DNA of 64,000 nt from Niastella vici (GCF_002077945.1 NZ_LVYD01000051.1:1-64000); one strand, 5' to 3'. Positions 9,585 to 19,339 are shown, counted from the first letter of the stretch. Numbers and translations: made by a program. The notes: a model not told the origin generated them from the letters alone.

Positions 9585-11978
9585 TTATTTTTTTAGCCAG
9601 GTTTCAAACAACCGGAAGATCCTTTTGTATTCGTCGGTCCAGCTTTCAGGCTCAATAAAGCCATGATCTTCCATCGGATACACGGAGAGTTCCCAGTTGT
9701 CTTTGCCTAATTCAATAAGACGCTGTGTTAGACGTACAACGTCCTGGAAATGAACATTTACATCGATCATGCCATGGCAAATCAGTAAATGGTCCTGTAA
9801 GCCTGCTGCAAAGTTTATGGGCGAACTGCGACGAAACGCAATACTATCGCTAAAAGGTTCATTTAAAATATTGGAGGTATAGCCGTGGTTGTAATGAGCC
9901 CAGTCTGTAACAGGGCGTAAAGCGGCTCCGGCCACAAAGATAGTAGGTTTTGTGAATAATGCCATTAATGTTAAAAAACCACCATATGATCCCCCGTACA
10001 AGCCAATATGCCGGGAATCAACACCGCATTGCTGCACCAGGTAGCGGGCGCCATCTTCAATATCATCCAGGTCTTTTCCGCCCATATAGCGGTAAATGCC
10101 AGTGCGCCAGTTGCGTCCATAGCCGGCGCTACCCCGGTAATCGATGTCGAGCACGGTGTAGCCATTATCGGCCAACAGGTTATTGAACATGTATTCCCTG
10201 AAATACATACTCCACCATTTGTGGGCGTTTTGCAAATAGCCGGCGCCGTGTATAAAGATCACTGCCGGTTTACTGGCGTGTGGTTGTGCCGGCCGGTACA
10301 GGCGGGCATACACTTTAGCGCTGTCGCGGGCAGTAAAGGTGATCACCTCAGGATCGCGCCAGGGATATGTTCTGAATTCCTCGCTTTGCCCCAGCGTGGT
10401 AATTTGTACAGGCTTTGATCTGTTATTATTGGCAGGCGTATTGGGCTGCAAATACAGCTCCCAGGGTTTGTTGCTGTATGAATGCAGCACTGCTATCCAT
10501 TTTTCATCGGGCGAAAGGCTTATTTGGTTAGAACCGGTAAAGGTGGTGATGCGTTCCGCTTTTCCGCCAGTTACCGGAAGCCGGTAGAAATGCTGTTCTC
10601 CCGGATGCACTTCATTGGTGGTGAGATAAAAATATTTTTTGTCGTTCGACAGCTGCGCGTCCAGTACCTCATAATTACCACTGGTGAGCGCCTTTATTTC
10701 TTTTGTTAGAACATTGATGGTATATAAATGAGAATAGCCGGTTGATTCGGATTGGAACCAGAAAGTTTGATCATTTACCCAGCCGGAATTGTTAGCAGGA
10801 AAACCATTGGTACTGGGCCCACCGATCCAGGCCTCATCTCTTTGCCTGTTCAGCAACGATAAACGGCCGGTTTCGCCTTCGAGCAACAGCAGCCAGCGAT
10901 CTTTGCTATCCTGTGACCGCAATTCTACCACGGCATAATTACCCGCAGGCGCCCAGGTTGTGCTCGCGAAATTCACGGCGCGCAGCGGCGGGTTCCTGCT
11001 CATTTCTTTATAAACAGCGGGATAATCTTTTACATAATCCGGCAGGTCGCGCATACCGGCAATAGAATCGGTTTTTATGGTGAACACCGTGTCTTTTCCG
11101 GTATCAAAAACAAACAGTTCCTGACTGTTTTGCGCAACGCCTACTTTAGCACGGGCCGAAAGATCTTCGGTAAATCCGCTTTCTGTAACATAGCTGGGCA
11201 CAATGGTAGTTTTGCCCGTAGCGGTTGTATTTAACCGGTAAGCAATAAAACGGCCATTGCTGCTGATGGTAAGCATTGACAGGGTTTTGCCATCGAGCGG
11301 TATGGCGCGTACTATTTTTTCTTTGATGAATTGCTTCACCATGGAATCGGCCTGTTCCTTTTTTTGCTTGCGCCGTTGTAATACAACAGAATTTTCCAAC
11401 GCCTCCTGCTGCAACCATTTTTCCTGCTGATTGCCACTGCTTTTCTGACTGCGTTGTGCCGATGCTGGTGCAGCGGCTGATTGAAAATTCGTGAGCTGGG
11501 TAGTTGATCCGGTTTGTATTTCCCAGGCCCAGGCATTTTGTTCGCGCTGGTATACTACTTTTTGATCATTGAACGAGAACTGCGGATTGCTTTCGGTAGC
11601 TACTGTTTGTGTTATCCGGCGACGCATACCTGTTTTCACAGACACGAGGTACAGATCGCCTTCCCAGGCATATACATATTGATCGCGGGCCGTATTATAT
11701 TTTATCTGGCTTTCAGTGATCGCTGCCTGGCGAAATGCCCAGCTTGATTTTTGCGGAACCGTGGCGGCAGGTGTGATATAGTATAATGAATCGGAGTTGG
11801 CTTTTTCGGGATTCCAGTTAAACAGCAGGTATTTTCCATCGGCTGTCCATTGCGGATTGGCGGGGGAGGTGCCCATCCATTTGGGATCGCGCATTATTTT
11901 TTCAACGGTTAAGGGACTAAGCTGACTATGCGCAATAAGGACAGGCTGCAAAAGCAGTAGTAGCAGTAGTTTTTTCAT
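9585..11978 (-). CDS. S9 family peptidase (DPP4/prolyl oligopeptidase-like)
   Basis: Exported serine peptidase of 797 residues. Residues 1-19 form a Leu-rich signal peptide ending AHSQ. The middle is a beta-propeller of the DPP4 N-terminal type. The C-terminal alpha/beta-hydrolase domain carries the nucleophile elbow GGSYGG (Ser about 664), Asp about 739 (GMIDVNVHFQD) and His about 772 (EDHGF), a complete catalytic triad. It probably cleaves dipeptides or oligopeptides in the periplasm. It lies just downstream of mgtE (24 bp) on the same strand. Substrate specificity cannot be read from sequence. Confidence 0.95.
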   Translation of the reverse strand: MKKLLLLLLLQPVLIAHSQLSPLTVEKIMRDPKWMGTSPANPQWTADGKYLLFNWNPEKANSDSLYYITPAATVPQKSSWAFRQAAITESQIKYNTARDQYVYAWEGDLYLVSVKTGMRRRITQTVATESNPQFSFNDQKVVYQREQNAWAWEIQTGSTTQLTNFQSAAAPASAQRSQKSSGNQQEKWLQQEALENSVVLQRRKQKKEQADSMVKQFIKEKIVRAIPLDGKTLSMLTISSNGRFIAYRLNTTATGKTTIVPSYVTESGFTEDLSARAKVGVAQNSQELFVFDTGKDTVFTIKTDSIAGMRDLPDYVKDYPAVYKEMSRNPPLRAVNFASTTWAPAGNYAVVELRSQDSKDRWLLLLEGETGRLSLLNRQRDEAWIGGPSTNGFPANNSGWVNDQTFWFQSESTGYSHLYTINVLTKEIKALTSGNYEVLDAQLSNDKKYFYLTTNEVHPGEQHFYRLPVTGGKAERITTFTGSNQISLSPDEKWIAVLHSYSNKPWELYLQPNTPANNNRSKPVQITTLGQSEEFRTYPWRDPEVITFTARDSAKVYARLYRPAQPHASKPAVIFIHGAGYLQNAHKWWSMYFREYMFNNLLADNGYTVLDIDYRGSAGYGRNWRTGIYRYMGGKDLDDIEDGARYLVQQCGVDSRHIGLYGGSYGGFLTLMALFTKPTIFVAGAALRPVTDWAHYNHGYTSNILNEPFSDSIAFRRSSPINFAAGLQDHLLICHGMIDVNVHFQDVVRLTQRLIELGKDNWELSVYPMEDHGFIEPESWTDEYKRIFRLFETWLKK

Positions 11979-12002
11979 AGATGGAAATTAGGAGAAAATA
12001 TT

Positions 12003-13385
12003 TTACAGCAGGATACCACTCAAAAAAACGTATGCTACCGAGAAGTAGATCACCAAACCGGTAACATCGACCAGGGTAGCTACAAAGGGGGCCGAGGAAG
12101 TGGCCGGGTCGGCGCCCAGTTTTTTTAAGATGATGGGCAGCATGGAACCAGACACGGTGCCCCACAGCACCACGCCTATTAACGAAAAACCAACGGTACA
12201 GCCAATAAGCACGGTATGATTACCGTAGGTATGAAAAACACTGTTCCATAAAGCCACGCGAATAAAACCGATTATCCCCAATACAGCCCCCAGCAGCAAA
12301 CCCGACACTATTTCCCGGCGCAATACCCGCCACCATTCTGAAATGGTAATTTCACCCACGGCCATGGCCTGAATAATAAGGGTAGATGCCTGTGAGCCGC
12401 TGTTACCACCGCTGGAAATGATCAGCGGAACAAACAACGCCAGCACCACCGCTTTGGCAATTTCATCTTCAAAATAACCCATGGCCGTGGCCGTCAGCAT
12501 TTCGCCCAGGAACAGCACGATGAGCCAAACCACCCGCTTCTTAAACAGTTTTATAATGGGCATTTCGAGGTAGGGTTCGTCCAACGCTTCGGTACCCCCG
12601 ATCTTTTGAATGTCTTCGCTGAACTCTTCATTGGCCACCCACAACACGTCGTCGATGGTCACAATACCTAACAGAATGTTTTTATCATCTATCACCGGCA
12701 GGGCCACGCGGTTGTTCATTTTAAATGTTTGGTTGGCTACCTCCTGGTCGTCATTTACATTCAGGGTTATATAACGGTTATCGATAATTTCTTCCACCAT
12801 TTTTTGGGGATTGGCCAGAATGATCTCGCGAATGCGGATGTCATCAACAAATTCACCCCGGTCGTTCACCACATAGATCACATCAATGGTCTCACTGTCT
12901 TTCCCCACTTCCCTGATGTGGTCAAGCACTTCCTGAACCGTCCAGTCAACACCCACTGCAATATAATCTGGCGTCATGAGCCGGCCAACGCTGCTTTCGG
13001 GGTAACCGAGCAGCGCCAGGGTTACCCGGCGCTCATCGGGATCGAGCAGTTTGATGAGCTCTTTAACCACCTCGCTGGGCAGTTCTTCCAGAAAGGCGGT
13101 GCGGTCATCGGCGGGCAGCTCGTTCAGCAGTTCGGCCGTTTTAAAGGGGGGTAATTCCTGTATAATGGCTTTCTGGTCCTGCAGGTCAAGGATCTTGAAT
13201 ACACTGGATGCCCGGTGAATACTCATATTGCCAATGATCTGGCTTGAGAATTCAGGGAATTCGTTGATCAGTTCAGCTACATCGCTGATGTTCTGGTCGT
13301 TCAAAAACTCCCGCATCTGCAACACATCTTCGCGGCCTATCAGGTCCAGGAATTGTTCTTTTGCGTTTTCAATTTCCATGCTCAT
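12003..13385 (-). CDS. mgtE: magnesium transporter MgtE
   Basis: Inner-membrane Mg2+ channel, 460 residues. The cytoplasmic N domain (about 20-130, with ELPPFKTAELLNELPADDRTA) is followed by two CBS domains (about 140-265) and five membrane segments (about 280-460), including the conserved SSGGNSGSQAST pore region. A second ATG two codons downstream is an alternative start. No Mg2+ riboswitch is evident upstream. The S9 peptidase gene follows after 24 bp. Confidence 0.96.
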   Translation of the reverse strand: MSMEIENAKEQFLDLIGREDVLQMREFLNDQNISDVAELINEFPEFSSQIIGNMSIHRASSVFKILDLQDQKAIIQELPPFKTAELLNELPADDRTAFLEELPSEVVKELIKLLDPDERRVTLALLGYPESSVGRLMTPDYIAVGVDWTVQEVLDHIREVGKDSETIDVIYVVNDRGEFVDDIRIREIILANPQKMVEEIIDNRYITLNVNDDQEVANQTFKMNNRVALPVIDDKNILLGIVTIDDVLWVANEEFSEDIQKIGGTEALDEPYLEMPIIKLFKKRVVWLIVLFLGEMLTATAMGYFEDEIAKAVVLALFVPLIISSGGNSGSQASTLIIQAMAVGEITISEWWRVLRREIVSGLLLGAVLGIIGFIRVALWNSVFHTYGNHTVLIGCTVGFSLIGVVLWGTVSGSMLPIILKKLGADPATSSAPFVATLVDVTGLVIYFSVAYVFLSGILL

Positions 13386-13515
13386 GGGCCAAAATTAGGC
13401 AATAGGCAATACACAAAGAAAATCCGGGGCTTTTAATAACATGCCGGTCACTTATTGCCGGTTGTTAAGCCCGTTCCCACTATATTGCAACTCGTTTTAG
13501 CCTAATTCACCTAAC

Positions 13516-13899
13516 ATGATTTTACCTTGTCTGTACATTGCCCCTACCGATAAAATGGGGCGCGGTGTATTTACTTCCGAAAAGCTGAAAGCGGGTACCG
13601 TTATTGAAATTGCCCCGGTCATTGTAATGGGCCAGGACGACCGTAAACTTATTGACCAGACTTTACTACACGATTATATTTTTGAGTGGGGCGACCAGCA
13701 CAATCAGTGTTGTATGGCGCTGGGCTATGTACCGGTGTATAACCATTCCTACAGATCGAACTGCGAATATGAAATGGATTATGATAACCACCTCATCACC
13801 ATTAAAACGGTGCGGAACATAAAAAAGGGAGAGGAGTTATTCATCAACTACAATGGAGAATGGAATGATGAAAAGAAGCTGTGGTTCGAGGCGGTTTAG
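13516..13899 (+). CDS. SET domain-containing protein
   Basis: 127-residue protein consisting of a compact SET fold. Visible elements are the N-terminal GRGVFTSEKLKAGTVIE, the pseudoknot motif YNHSYRSNCEYEMD (corresponding to NHSCxPN) and GEELFINYN near the end. SET proteins are lysine methyltransferases in eukaryotes; the substrate of these small bacterial forms is not known to me. It stands alone, facing away from mgtE. Confidence 0.9.
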   Translation: MILPCLYIAPTDKMGRGVFTSEKLKAGTVIEIAPVIVMGQDDRKLIDQTLLHDYIFEWGDQHNQCCMALGYVPVYNHSYRSNCEYEMDYDNHLITIKTVRNIKKGEELFINYNGEWNDEKKLWFEAV

Positions 13900-13900
13900 C

Positions 13901-14019
13901 TGGTTGCTGGTTTCCGGTTACCAGTTACCGGGCCTTGAATGTCGAGAGCTCTTCCTGCCATCGGGGTCTCCGAATTTTTTTTACCTGGTAACCGGGACCA
14001 GGTAACCGGTTACAGCAAC
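13901..14019. repeat. dispersed GGTTACC-type repeat, single copy
   Basis: CCGGTTACC (13914-13922) pairs with GGTAACCGG (14001-14009). The interior (CCTTGAATGTCGAG... TCGGGGTCTCCGAATTTTT-like) is clearly related to the 88-bp unit tandemly repeated at 49838-50579. It fills the gap between the SET gene and the next gene on the opposite strand. Confidence 0.8.
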
Positions 14020-14151
14020 ATTCATGTTTGCTGATTCACAACTCACGATCCCCATTTCACAAAAAAAGCCGCCCCAATATACTATCGGAGCAGCGTGGTG
14101 TTGATTTCAAAGTGTGTATCCAAATAAACGGTTATACTATTTATTGAACGG

Positions 14152-15711
14152 TTATTTTTTTCGGAGACCTAATTTATACTTCAACGTAAAGTATACTCCA
14201 TAGCTATCCATCTTTATACTTCCCAGGCCCAGGCCCTGTAATGGTACTTTGAGATAGGGTTCTGCCTGAAGTGAGAAATGTTTACCCAGCGAACGCTCCA
14301 TACCTACCGATAAATTCAGGATGGAGAAAAGATAGGTGGAGTTGGTATCTGAATTTTTCGGCCAGGTATAACTATTACCACCCCAGGTGTAATACATGTC
14401 GTAATTCTCTTTATCCATCAGGTAGGTTGATAAGCCCGTACTTACAAACCAACGCCGTTTTGTATTGAACGAAACATCGTATCGTACATTCACCGGTATT
14501 TCCCACATAGAGCAGTTGCCTTCTGCTTTATCTATTGGCCAGGGGGCTTTATAATTAAAATCCTTACCCTGGGCTTTGTACCATTTTTTAGTGTATATGA
14601 GGCCGGTATTTACCGACCAGCGGTTCGAGAACCGGTAACCAACCTGCAAGCCGAAATTATACCCGGGTTTGTAGAGTGGACCGAATTTAACCGTGCTCGC
14701 ATCTGGACCTGCCATTAAACCCAGTTCAAACCCTTTTACATTTTTATCCTTTTTAGGCGCCGTTTTTTTGTTGTTTTCTTTAGCCGGCGTTTTGGCCGAA
14801 TCAGCGGCAGGTGGTACAATGGTGTTGTTCTTTGCAGAATCAGCCGGTGTAGCAGCCGCCTCTGTGGTTGATGGCTCATTGTTCACCGCAACCGGTTGGG
14901 TAGTTGGCTGCTGATCATTAGCGGTAAGGCCGCGATCGGGTGTTGATGTATTATCAGGTACCGGGCTACCTGTTTGCTGTTGTTGACCGGCTTTGGTGGT
15001 GCCTTTCTTTTTACCCGTTTTATTGCTGGTTGCGTTGGTTACATGCAGGCCGTTCTGCCCCTTGATGGTGGGCGCAATGGTGGCATAATTCAACGAAAGC
15101 GGCGATTTATCGGCGCCTGTTTTTGAAACAGGTTTCCCTTTGTTTGTCTTGTTTGCTTTTGCAACAGGTTGAGCGCTGTTCCTATCAGCCGTTGTATTTA
15201 ATACGGTAGCATCAGCAGCCTGATTGGCGCCGGCAGTATGCGGTTCTGGTGTGGCCAATGATGGTGTAACAGGACTGCCTTCATACCCGCTGGCATTCGG
15301 GGTATTGCCAGGAACGGCATTCGGGCTGGCCGGTGTTTGAGCAGGCGTTATTGCTGCAGGTGTACTGTTGTCAGTTGCAGTACCTGGCTGAACCGCTTCG
15401 TTTATAGAAGCAGTCGCAGTAGGCTGTTGTTGAGAAACTGCAGATCTTTGGGCAGGGGTTACCACACCCACGGTATTTTTGCCTAATGGCGATGCTGGTT
15501 TGTAGGTTAATATAGCGGTTAAAGCGCCGCCGGTAGTGGCGGTAATAAAAAAGAGCCAGAACAGGAACCGTCGCCGTTTTTTCTTTTGCGGCAATTCCTC
15601 ATCCAAACGTTTTTCCAGATGGTCCCATCCAGAAGCGCCTGGCTCCACCTCGAAGTGCTCAGCAGCTTCGCGGCTTAAACGGTCTAGGTCATGGTCATGG
15701 AGGGGATACAT
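14152..15711 (-). CDS. candidate dual-membrane anti-sigma factor with C-terminal outer-membrane barrel
   Basis: 519 residues in three parts. Residues 1-47 are a charged cytoplasmic segment with GWDHLEKRLDEELP; 48-70 are a membrane helix preceded by KKKRRR; about 71-326 are a low-complexity Ala/Thr/Pro/Asn linker; 327-519 form a porin-like outer-membrane beta-barrel (alternating aromatic strands such as GLQVGYRFSNRWSVNTGLIY, ending YFTLKYKLGLRKK). The start overlaps the ECF sigma gene by 17 bp. This is the architecture of anti-sigma factors anchored in both membranes, as reported for Bacteroides. Sigma-binding is inferred from context; the short N-terminus has no recognised anti-sigma motif. 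Confidence 0.8.
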   Translation of the reverse strand: MYPLHDHDLDRLSREAAEHFEVEPGASGWDHLEKRLDEELPQKKKRRRFLFWLFFITATTGGALTAILTYKPASPLGKNTVGVVTPAQRSAVSQQQPTATASINEAVQPGTATDNSTPAAITPAQTPASPNAVPGNTPNASGYEGSPVTPSLATPEPHTAGANQAADATVLNTTADRNSAQPVAKANKTNKGKPVSKTGADKSPLSLNYATIAPTIKGQNGLHVTNATSNKTGKKKGTTKAGQQQQTGSPVPDNTSTPDRGLTANDQQPTTQPVAVNNEPSTTEAAATPADSAKNNTIVPPAADSAKTPAKENNKKTAPKKDKNVKGFELGLMAGPDASTVKFGPLYKPGYNFGLQVGYRFSNRWSVNTGLIYTKKWYKAQGKDFNYKAPWPIDKAEGNCSMWEIPVNVRYDVSFNTKRRWFVSTGLSTYLMDKENYDMYYTWGGNSYTWPKNSDTNSTYLFSILNLSVGMERSLGKHFSLQAEPYLKVPLQGLGLGSIKMDSYGVYFTLKYKLGLRKK

Positions 15712-16285
15712 ACGCTTTAATAATATTTTTATTCTGCAATAGTTTTCTTAGGTTGTCTCGTGCTTTTGACAGGTTGGATTTTGAGGCGCCCACTGAAATG
15801 CCCAGTGTTTGCGATATTTCTTCATGGCTAAGCCCTTCTATAACAAATAAATTGAAGACCGCCCGGTAAGCCGGCGATAATAACCGGATGGCTTCAATGA
15901 TCTCTTTGTACGACAGCATATCAATACCTGTTTCCCCCTGATCAGCAATCGTTTCCGATTCATGATTGGTTAGCACATGACCATTTACCGATGAATTGCT
16001 TTTGCGGTAATGATCTATGCAGGTATTGATCAGGATCCGTTTAAACCACCCTTTCAGCGAAAGCAGCGTATCTTCCTGCCTGGTTTCATCAAATTGATGA
16101 ACGTTCTTGAAGAGTTTTACAAACCCTTCATTCACAATTTCTTCGCATTCTTCCATGGCATTGGTATAGCGGTAGCATATTTTCATAGCGAATCCCCGGA
16201 GCAGATAATACAACTCCTTTTGGCTGTTTCGATCGTTCTTTCTACAGCCACTCAATAATGAGGAAATGTTCGAGTTATCTAGCAA
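15695..16285 (-). CDS. ECF-type RNA polymerase sigma factor
   Basis: 196-residue sigma-70 family protein. Region 2 is visible as ICYRYTNAMEECEEIVNEGF followed by a segment ending RILINTCIDHYRK, and region 4 as SPAYRAVFNLFVIEGLSHEE with the helix-turn-helix GISVGASKSNLSKARDNLR. The only fitting start is a TTG at 16285, because an in-frame TAA lies just upstream and the first internal ATG would remove region 2. It overlaps the downstream membrane protein, its probable anti-sigma factor. Confidence 0.92.
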   Translation of the reverse strand: MLDNSNISSLLSGCRKNDRNSQKELYYLLRGFAMKICYRYTNAMEECEEIVNEGFVKLFKNVHQFDETRQEDTLLSLKGWFKRILINTCIDHYRKSNSSVNGHVLTNHESETIADQGETGIDMLSYKEIIEAIRLLSPAYRAVFNLFVIEGLSHEEISQTLGISVGASKSNLSKARDNLRKLLQNKNIIKAYVSPP

Positions 16286-16382
16286 GGGTGTTGGTTTGCG
16301 GGAATATTACATTGCTAACTAATTGTTTTTCATAACTCAACGGCTACTACGATGAATCAGCTGCCAGGGTTGCCTGGTACTG

Positions 16383-16414
16383 CAAAAGTTTTTTAATGCA
16401 GATCCCCCTGCAAA
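16383..16414 (-). promoter_or_regulatory. putative promoter of the sigma/anti-sigma operon
   Basis: On the minus strand TTTG (16411-16414), 20 bp, then AACTTTTG (16383-16390): near the Bacteroidota consensus with one mismatch in the -7 element. It leaves a leader of roughly 90 nt before the TTG start. Confidence 0.5.
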
Positions 16415-16461
16415 AATATGACTTTCAGCTTTTTTGTAATGTATTGTTTGGGAGAAGCCAG

Positions 16462-17889
16462 CTACTTTTTCAACACGCTTACCGGCGGTTGTCCAATTAA
16501 CATCAATGTTCCGCGAAGATGGGCCTGTACCTGTATGTAGTCTTTTTGCGGAAGCAGTCCTACCAGCCTGAATTGTTGAAAGGTGCCGGCGGTGCTCATC
16601 CAGGGTGTTACGGTTTGATTTAAGCGGGCCTCAATAGCCGGTTTATTTTTTTCGATCAGCGCGGCAATATCCAGTACCGACTGGTTGGCCAGCTGTTTCA
16701 TGATCTTTTTCCGGAACAGGGCCTTGGCAATATTCACCATCATATCTTTTGTATCGATAGCAAAACTTACATCGGGCATGGAGAGCACCTGCTTTTCGGC
16801 ATCGAGTATGGGCGTTCCTTTCAAATGCAGTACGCCTTTACGGTTACCGGTAAAAGAAACATCCACCTGTATTTTACCATCGTTGGTGCCACTGATGTTT
16901 ATATCTTTTATCACAAACGTTCTTCCTTCCACTTCAAATGGTTTGTTGCGTAAGCTATCGTTCATGAGCTTGTTAAAGAAACTGTATTGATAAACAGCAT
17001 CGAAGTAAGTATTGATGCCGGTGGAGTATTCAGAATTGCTGATGGGCGGCAGGGCAGCGTGGGTAACCAGCCGCTGGCTGTCGGAGGAGAATTTCGGCTG
17101 GCCGCTATAGCCTATCGAAAAGTACAGGGTATCCTTATATACATTGAATTTGCTTACCCGCAGGGCCGATGGGTTCAAATTTAAAAAGCCATATGTGCTG
17201 ATGGGGATTACCCGGCTGCCGCCACTGCGCCACTGACGCAACAGGTCGTTGTTGTTAAGGGTTTGAACAAATTTGTCGAAGGAGCCGCAATAACTTTCGA
17301 TCGAGGCCTTGATGCTGTCCATTATTTGTCCGGTAAGATCGGTTTGCAGCAGGGTGACCTCGCATTTATCCAACGGATTTATTTTATCTAACCTGGTTGC
17401 CGTAAGCACCTGGTGGTTGGGTAATAAAGTAAGGGTAGAACTGATGTTGAGATCGACCCGGCGCAGGGCTTCATTGCCAAAACCACAGCTACCGGTCACC
17501 CAGGGCGATATCTGTTTATCGAATGTACATATGGTTTTACTTCCCCCGATCTGGTAACTGCCGCGAAAACCTATTGTTACTTTATTATTAACACAGCTAA
17601 AAACAAAGGGCGACCGTACAAACCGGAATTTATAACGGAAATCGCAACCCGATTGCGTAAAATTGGGCCATTTATCATTGGTGAACTCTTTGGATGTTCC
17701 TGAATCCATCATAGCCAGCAGGGGCTTCATGTAGATCTTGAAGGGAAGATTGATCGTTGAGCCGGGCAAAGCCGGTAAAAGCCTGGCCGGTGTTTCGGTA
17801 GGTTGAATGGTTACTTTTTTGCTGCTGTTACAGGCTGTGATACAGAATAATAAAGCTACTACAGGAAGAATACCAAAGATTTGTTTCAT
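16462..17889 (-). CDS. DUF4403 family lipoprotein
   Basis: 475 residues with a lipoprotein signal (LLFCITAC, Cys about 20). The remainder fits the DUF4403 family, which is found in Bacteroidota and Proteobacteria, and is rich in beta-strands with two similar halves. The role is unknown. It is monocistronic, with a -7 element just upstream. The family assignment rests on overall sequence appearance and not on a discrete catalytic motif. Confidence 0.8.
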   Translation of the reverse strand: MKQIFGILPVVALLFCITACNSSKKVTIQPTETPARLLPALPGSTINLPFKIYMKPLLAMMDSGTSKEFTNDKWPNFTQSGCDFRYKFRFVRSPFVFSCVNNKVTIGFRGSYQIGGSKTICTFDKQISPWVTGSCGFGNEALRRVDLNISSTLTLLPNHQVLTATRLDKINPLDKCEVTLLQTDLTGQIMDSIKASIESYCGSFDKFVQTLNNNDLLRQWRSGGSRVIPISTYGFLNLNPSALRVSKFNVYKDTLYFSIGYSGQPKFSSDSQRLVTHAALPPISNSEYSTGINTYFDAVYQYSFFNKLMNDSLRNKPFEVEGRTFVIKDINISGTNDGKIQVDVSFTGNRKGVLHLKGTPILDAEKQVLSMPDVSFAIDTKDMMVNIAKALFRKKIMKQLANQSVLDIAALIEKNKPAIEARLNQTVTPWMSTAGTFQQFRLVGLLPQKDYIQVQAHLRGTLMLIGQPPVSVLKK

Positions 17890-17914
17890 AGTGCAAAGAA
17901 AAAGATTCTATAAT

Positions 17915-17922
17915 CAAATATA
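17915..17922 (-). promoter_or_regulatory. -7 element for the DUF4403 gene
   Basis: The minus strand reads TATATTTG, an exact TAnnTTTG match, 25 bp before the start codon. No clear -33 element is seen. Confidence 0.45.
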
Positions 17923-17975
17923 AGACCGAAGTCTGACTTCTGATTTCCATTCTTTCCGCCTAATTTAGTGTCATT

Positions 17976-18248
17976 ATGAGTACTACTTATTCAGCTGTTT
18001 ATTATGATGCCGCCGGCCGCACTTACGGGGCCACCATTTTTCTGTCGGCTGCTACTATCACCATCCGGTACCTCGATGAAAACAGGCAGGAAAAAGTTGT
18101 GTACTGGCTTACAAAGGATACCCGCTTTTGGCAACAGACCATACAGAGCGAGTTACAATATAAAAACAACAAGGGGCAAACGGAACGCCTGTGCTTCCAG
18201 GACGTAGCGTTTATACAGGCGATTAAGAAAATCCCTATCGCAATATAG
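17976..18248 (+). CDS. stand-alone copy of the M48 peptidase N-terminal domain
   Basis: 90-residue protein that aligns without gaps over most of its length with the first 85 or so residues of the M48 peptidase encoded 5 bp downstream (shared MSTTY, ATIFLSA, TITIRY, QEK, VYWLTK, SEL, Y.N.KG, ERL). It has no signal peptide, membrane helix or zinc motif. It looks like a partial tandem duplication that kept only the N-terminal domain, here ending in a short unrelated tail. It may bind or regulate the protease; that is inference. Confidence 0.8.
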   Translation: MSTTYSAVYYDAAGRTYGATIFLSAATITIRYLDENRQEKVVYWLTKDTRFWQQTIQSELQYKNNKGQTERLCFQDVAFIQAIKKIPIAI

Positions 18249-18253
18249 CCAAT

Positions 18254-19339
18254 ATGAGTACTACTTATACAGGTACTTACCATGAAGCCGGCGGCCGGTA
18301 TTACCAGGCTACCATCTTTTTATCGGCAGTGACCATTACCATCCGGTATCGCGATGAAGCAGGCCAGGAAAAAGATGTATACTGGTTAACAAAGGAGCTC
18401 ATTGCATTCAATGACCAGGTTGCAGGAAGTGAATTACGATACCGGAATAAAAAAGGGGAAATTGAACGGCTGGTGATACGGGACCCACAATTGGTGCAGG
18501 CCCTTAAAAACACGCTTACGCACCACCGCCTGTTCGGTAAAGCGCATACCCGCCTGTTCGGCAATATCTGGTTAAAGCTGGGCGTAATTGCGCTTATAAT
18601 TATTGCGATACTGGTTGGTTTATACGCCTGGCTAATGCCCTGGCTGGGTGATCGCATGGCCAGCCGTTTCTCCAAAATTCAGGAGATCGACATGGGCGAG
18701 CAAATGTACCAGGCTGTTATGCAGCAATATAAAGTAGATACGCATAAAACGGAAGTGCTGAATGCCTTCTATGAACAATTGCATTATGATATCGGGTATC
18801 CGGTAAAAATAACTGTTGTTGAATCGAATGACATGAATGCCTTTGCCATACCCGGCGGTCATATTGTAGTGTACGATGCCATCCTGGAGCAAATGAAAAC
18901 ACCCGAAGAACTGGCTGCCCTGTTGGGGCATGAAGGTTCGCATATTGCGTTGCGCCATTCCCTGCGTAATATCTTTCGCGACCTGTCGCAAAAGATGTTT
19001 ATTTCCCTGTTGCTGGGAAACGAATCGGGTATTGCTTCAACAGTGGTGAACAACGCGAGTGCATTACAACAACTGCAATATTCCCGTTCCCTTGAAACGG
19101 AGGCCGATGACAATGGACTGCAGCTGATGGCAAAAAATAACATCAGCACCCAGGGCATGGTGCGGTTGATGAAAATGCTGCAAAAGGAAAGCAGCGGGGC
19201 AGAACCGGCGCCATTTTTAAGCACGCATCCTGTATTTAAGGACCGCATCAGCAATATTGAAAAACAGATACAGCAATTGCCTGCTGTATCCACTTCGAAT
19301 GACAACCTGAAAAAATTATTTCACGAGATTTACGAATAG
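18254..19339 (+). CDS. M48 family metallopeptidase
   Basis: 361 residues. An N-terminal small beta-rich domain (1-90) is followed by a membrane helix (about 108-130) and an M48 zinc-protease domain with HEGSH (226-230), the third-ligand region SLETEAD (279-285) and STHP (323-326). This resembles BepA/Oma1-like membrane-quality-control proteases with a domain added in front of the helix. The preceding gene encodes that N-terminal domain alone. The protease domain is probably periplasmic or cytoplasmic-face; sequence alone does not decide. Confidence 0.93.
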   Translation: MSTTYTGTYHEAGGRYYQATIFLSAVTITIRYRDEAGQEKDVYWLTKELIAFNDQVAGSELRYRNKKGEIERLVIRDPQLVQALKNTLTHHRLFGKAHTRLFGNIWLKLGVIALIIIAILVGLYAWLMPWLGDRMASRFSKIQEIDMGEQMYQAVMQQYKVDTHKTEVLNAFYEQLHYDIGYPVKITVVESNDMNAFAIPGGHIVVYDAILEQMKTPEELAALLGHEGSHIALRHSLRNIFRDLSQKMFISLLLGNESGIASTVVNNASALQQLQYSRSLETEADDNGLQLMAKNNISTQGMVRLMKMLQKESSGAEPAPFLSTHPVFKDRISNIEKQIQQLPAVSTSNDNLKKLFHEIYE

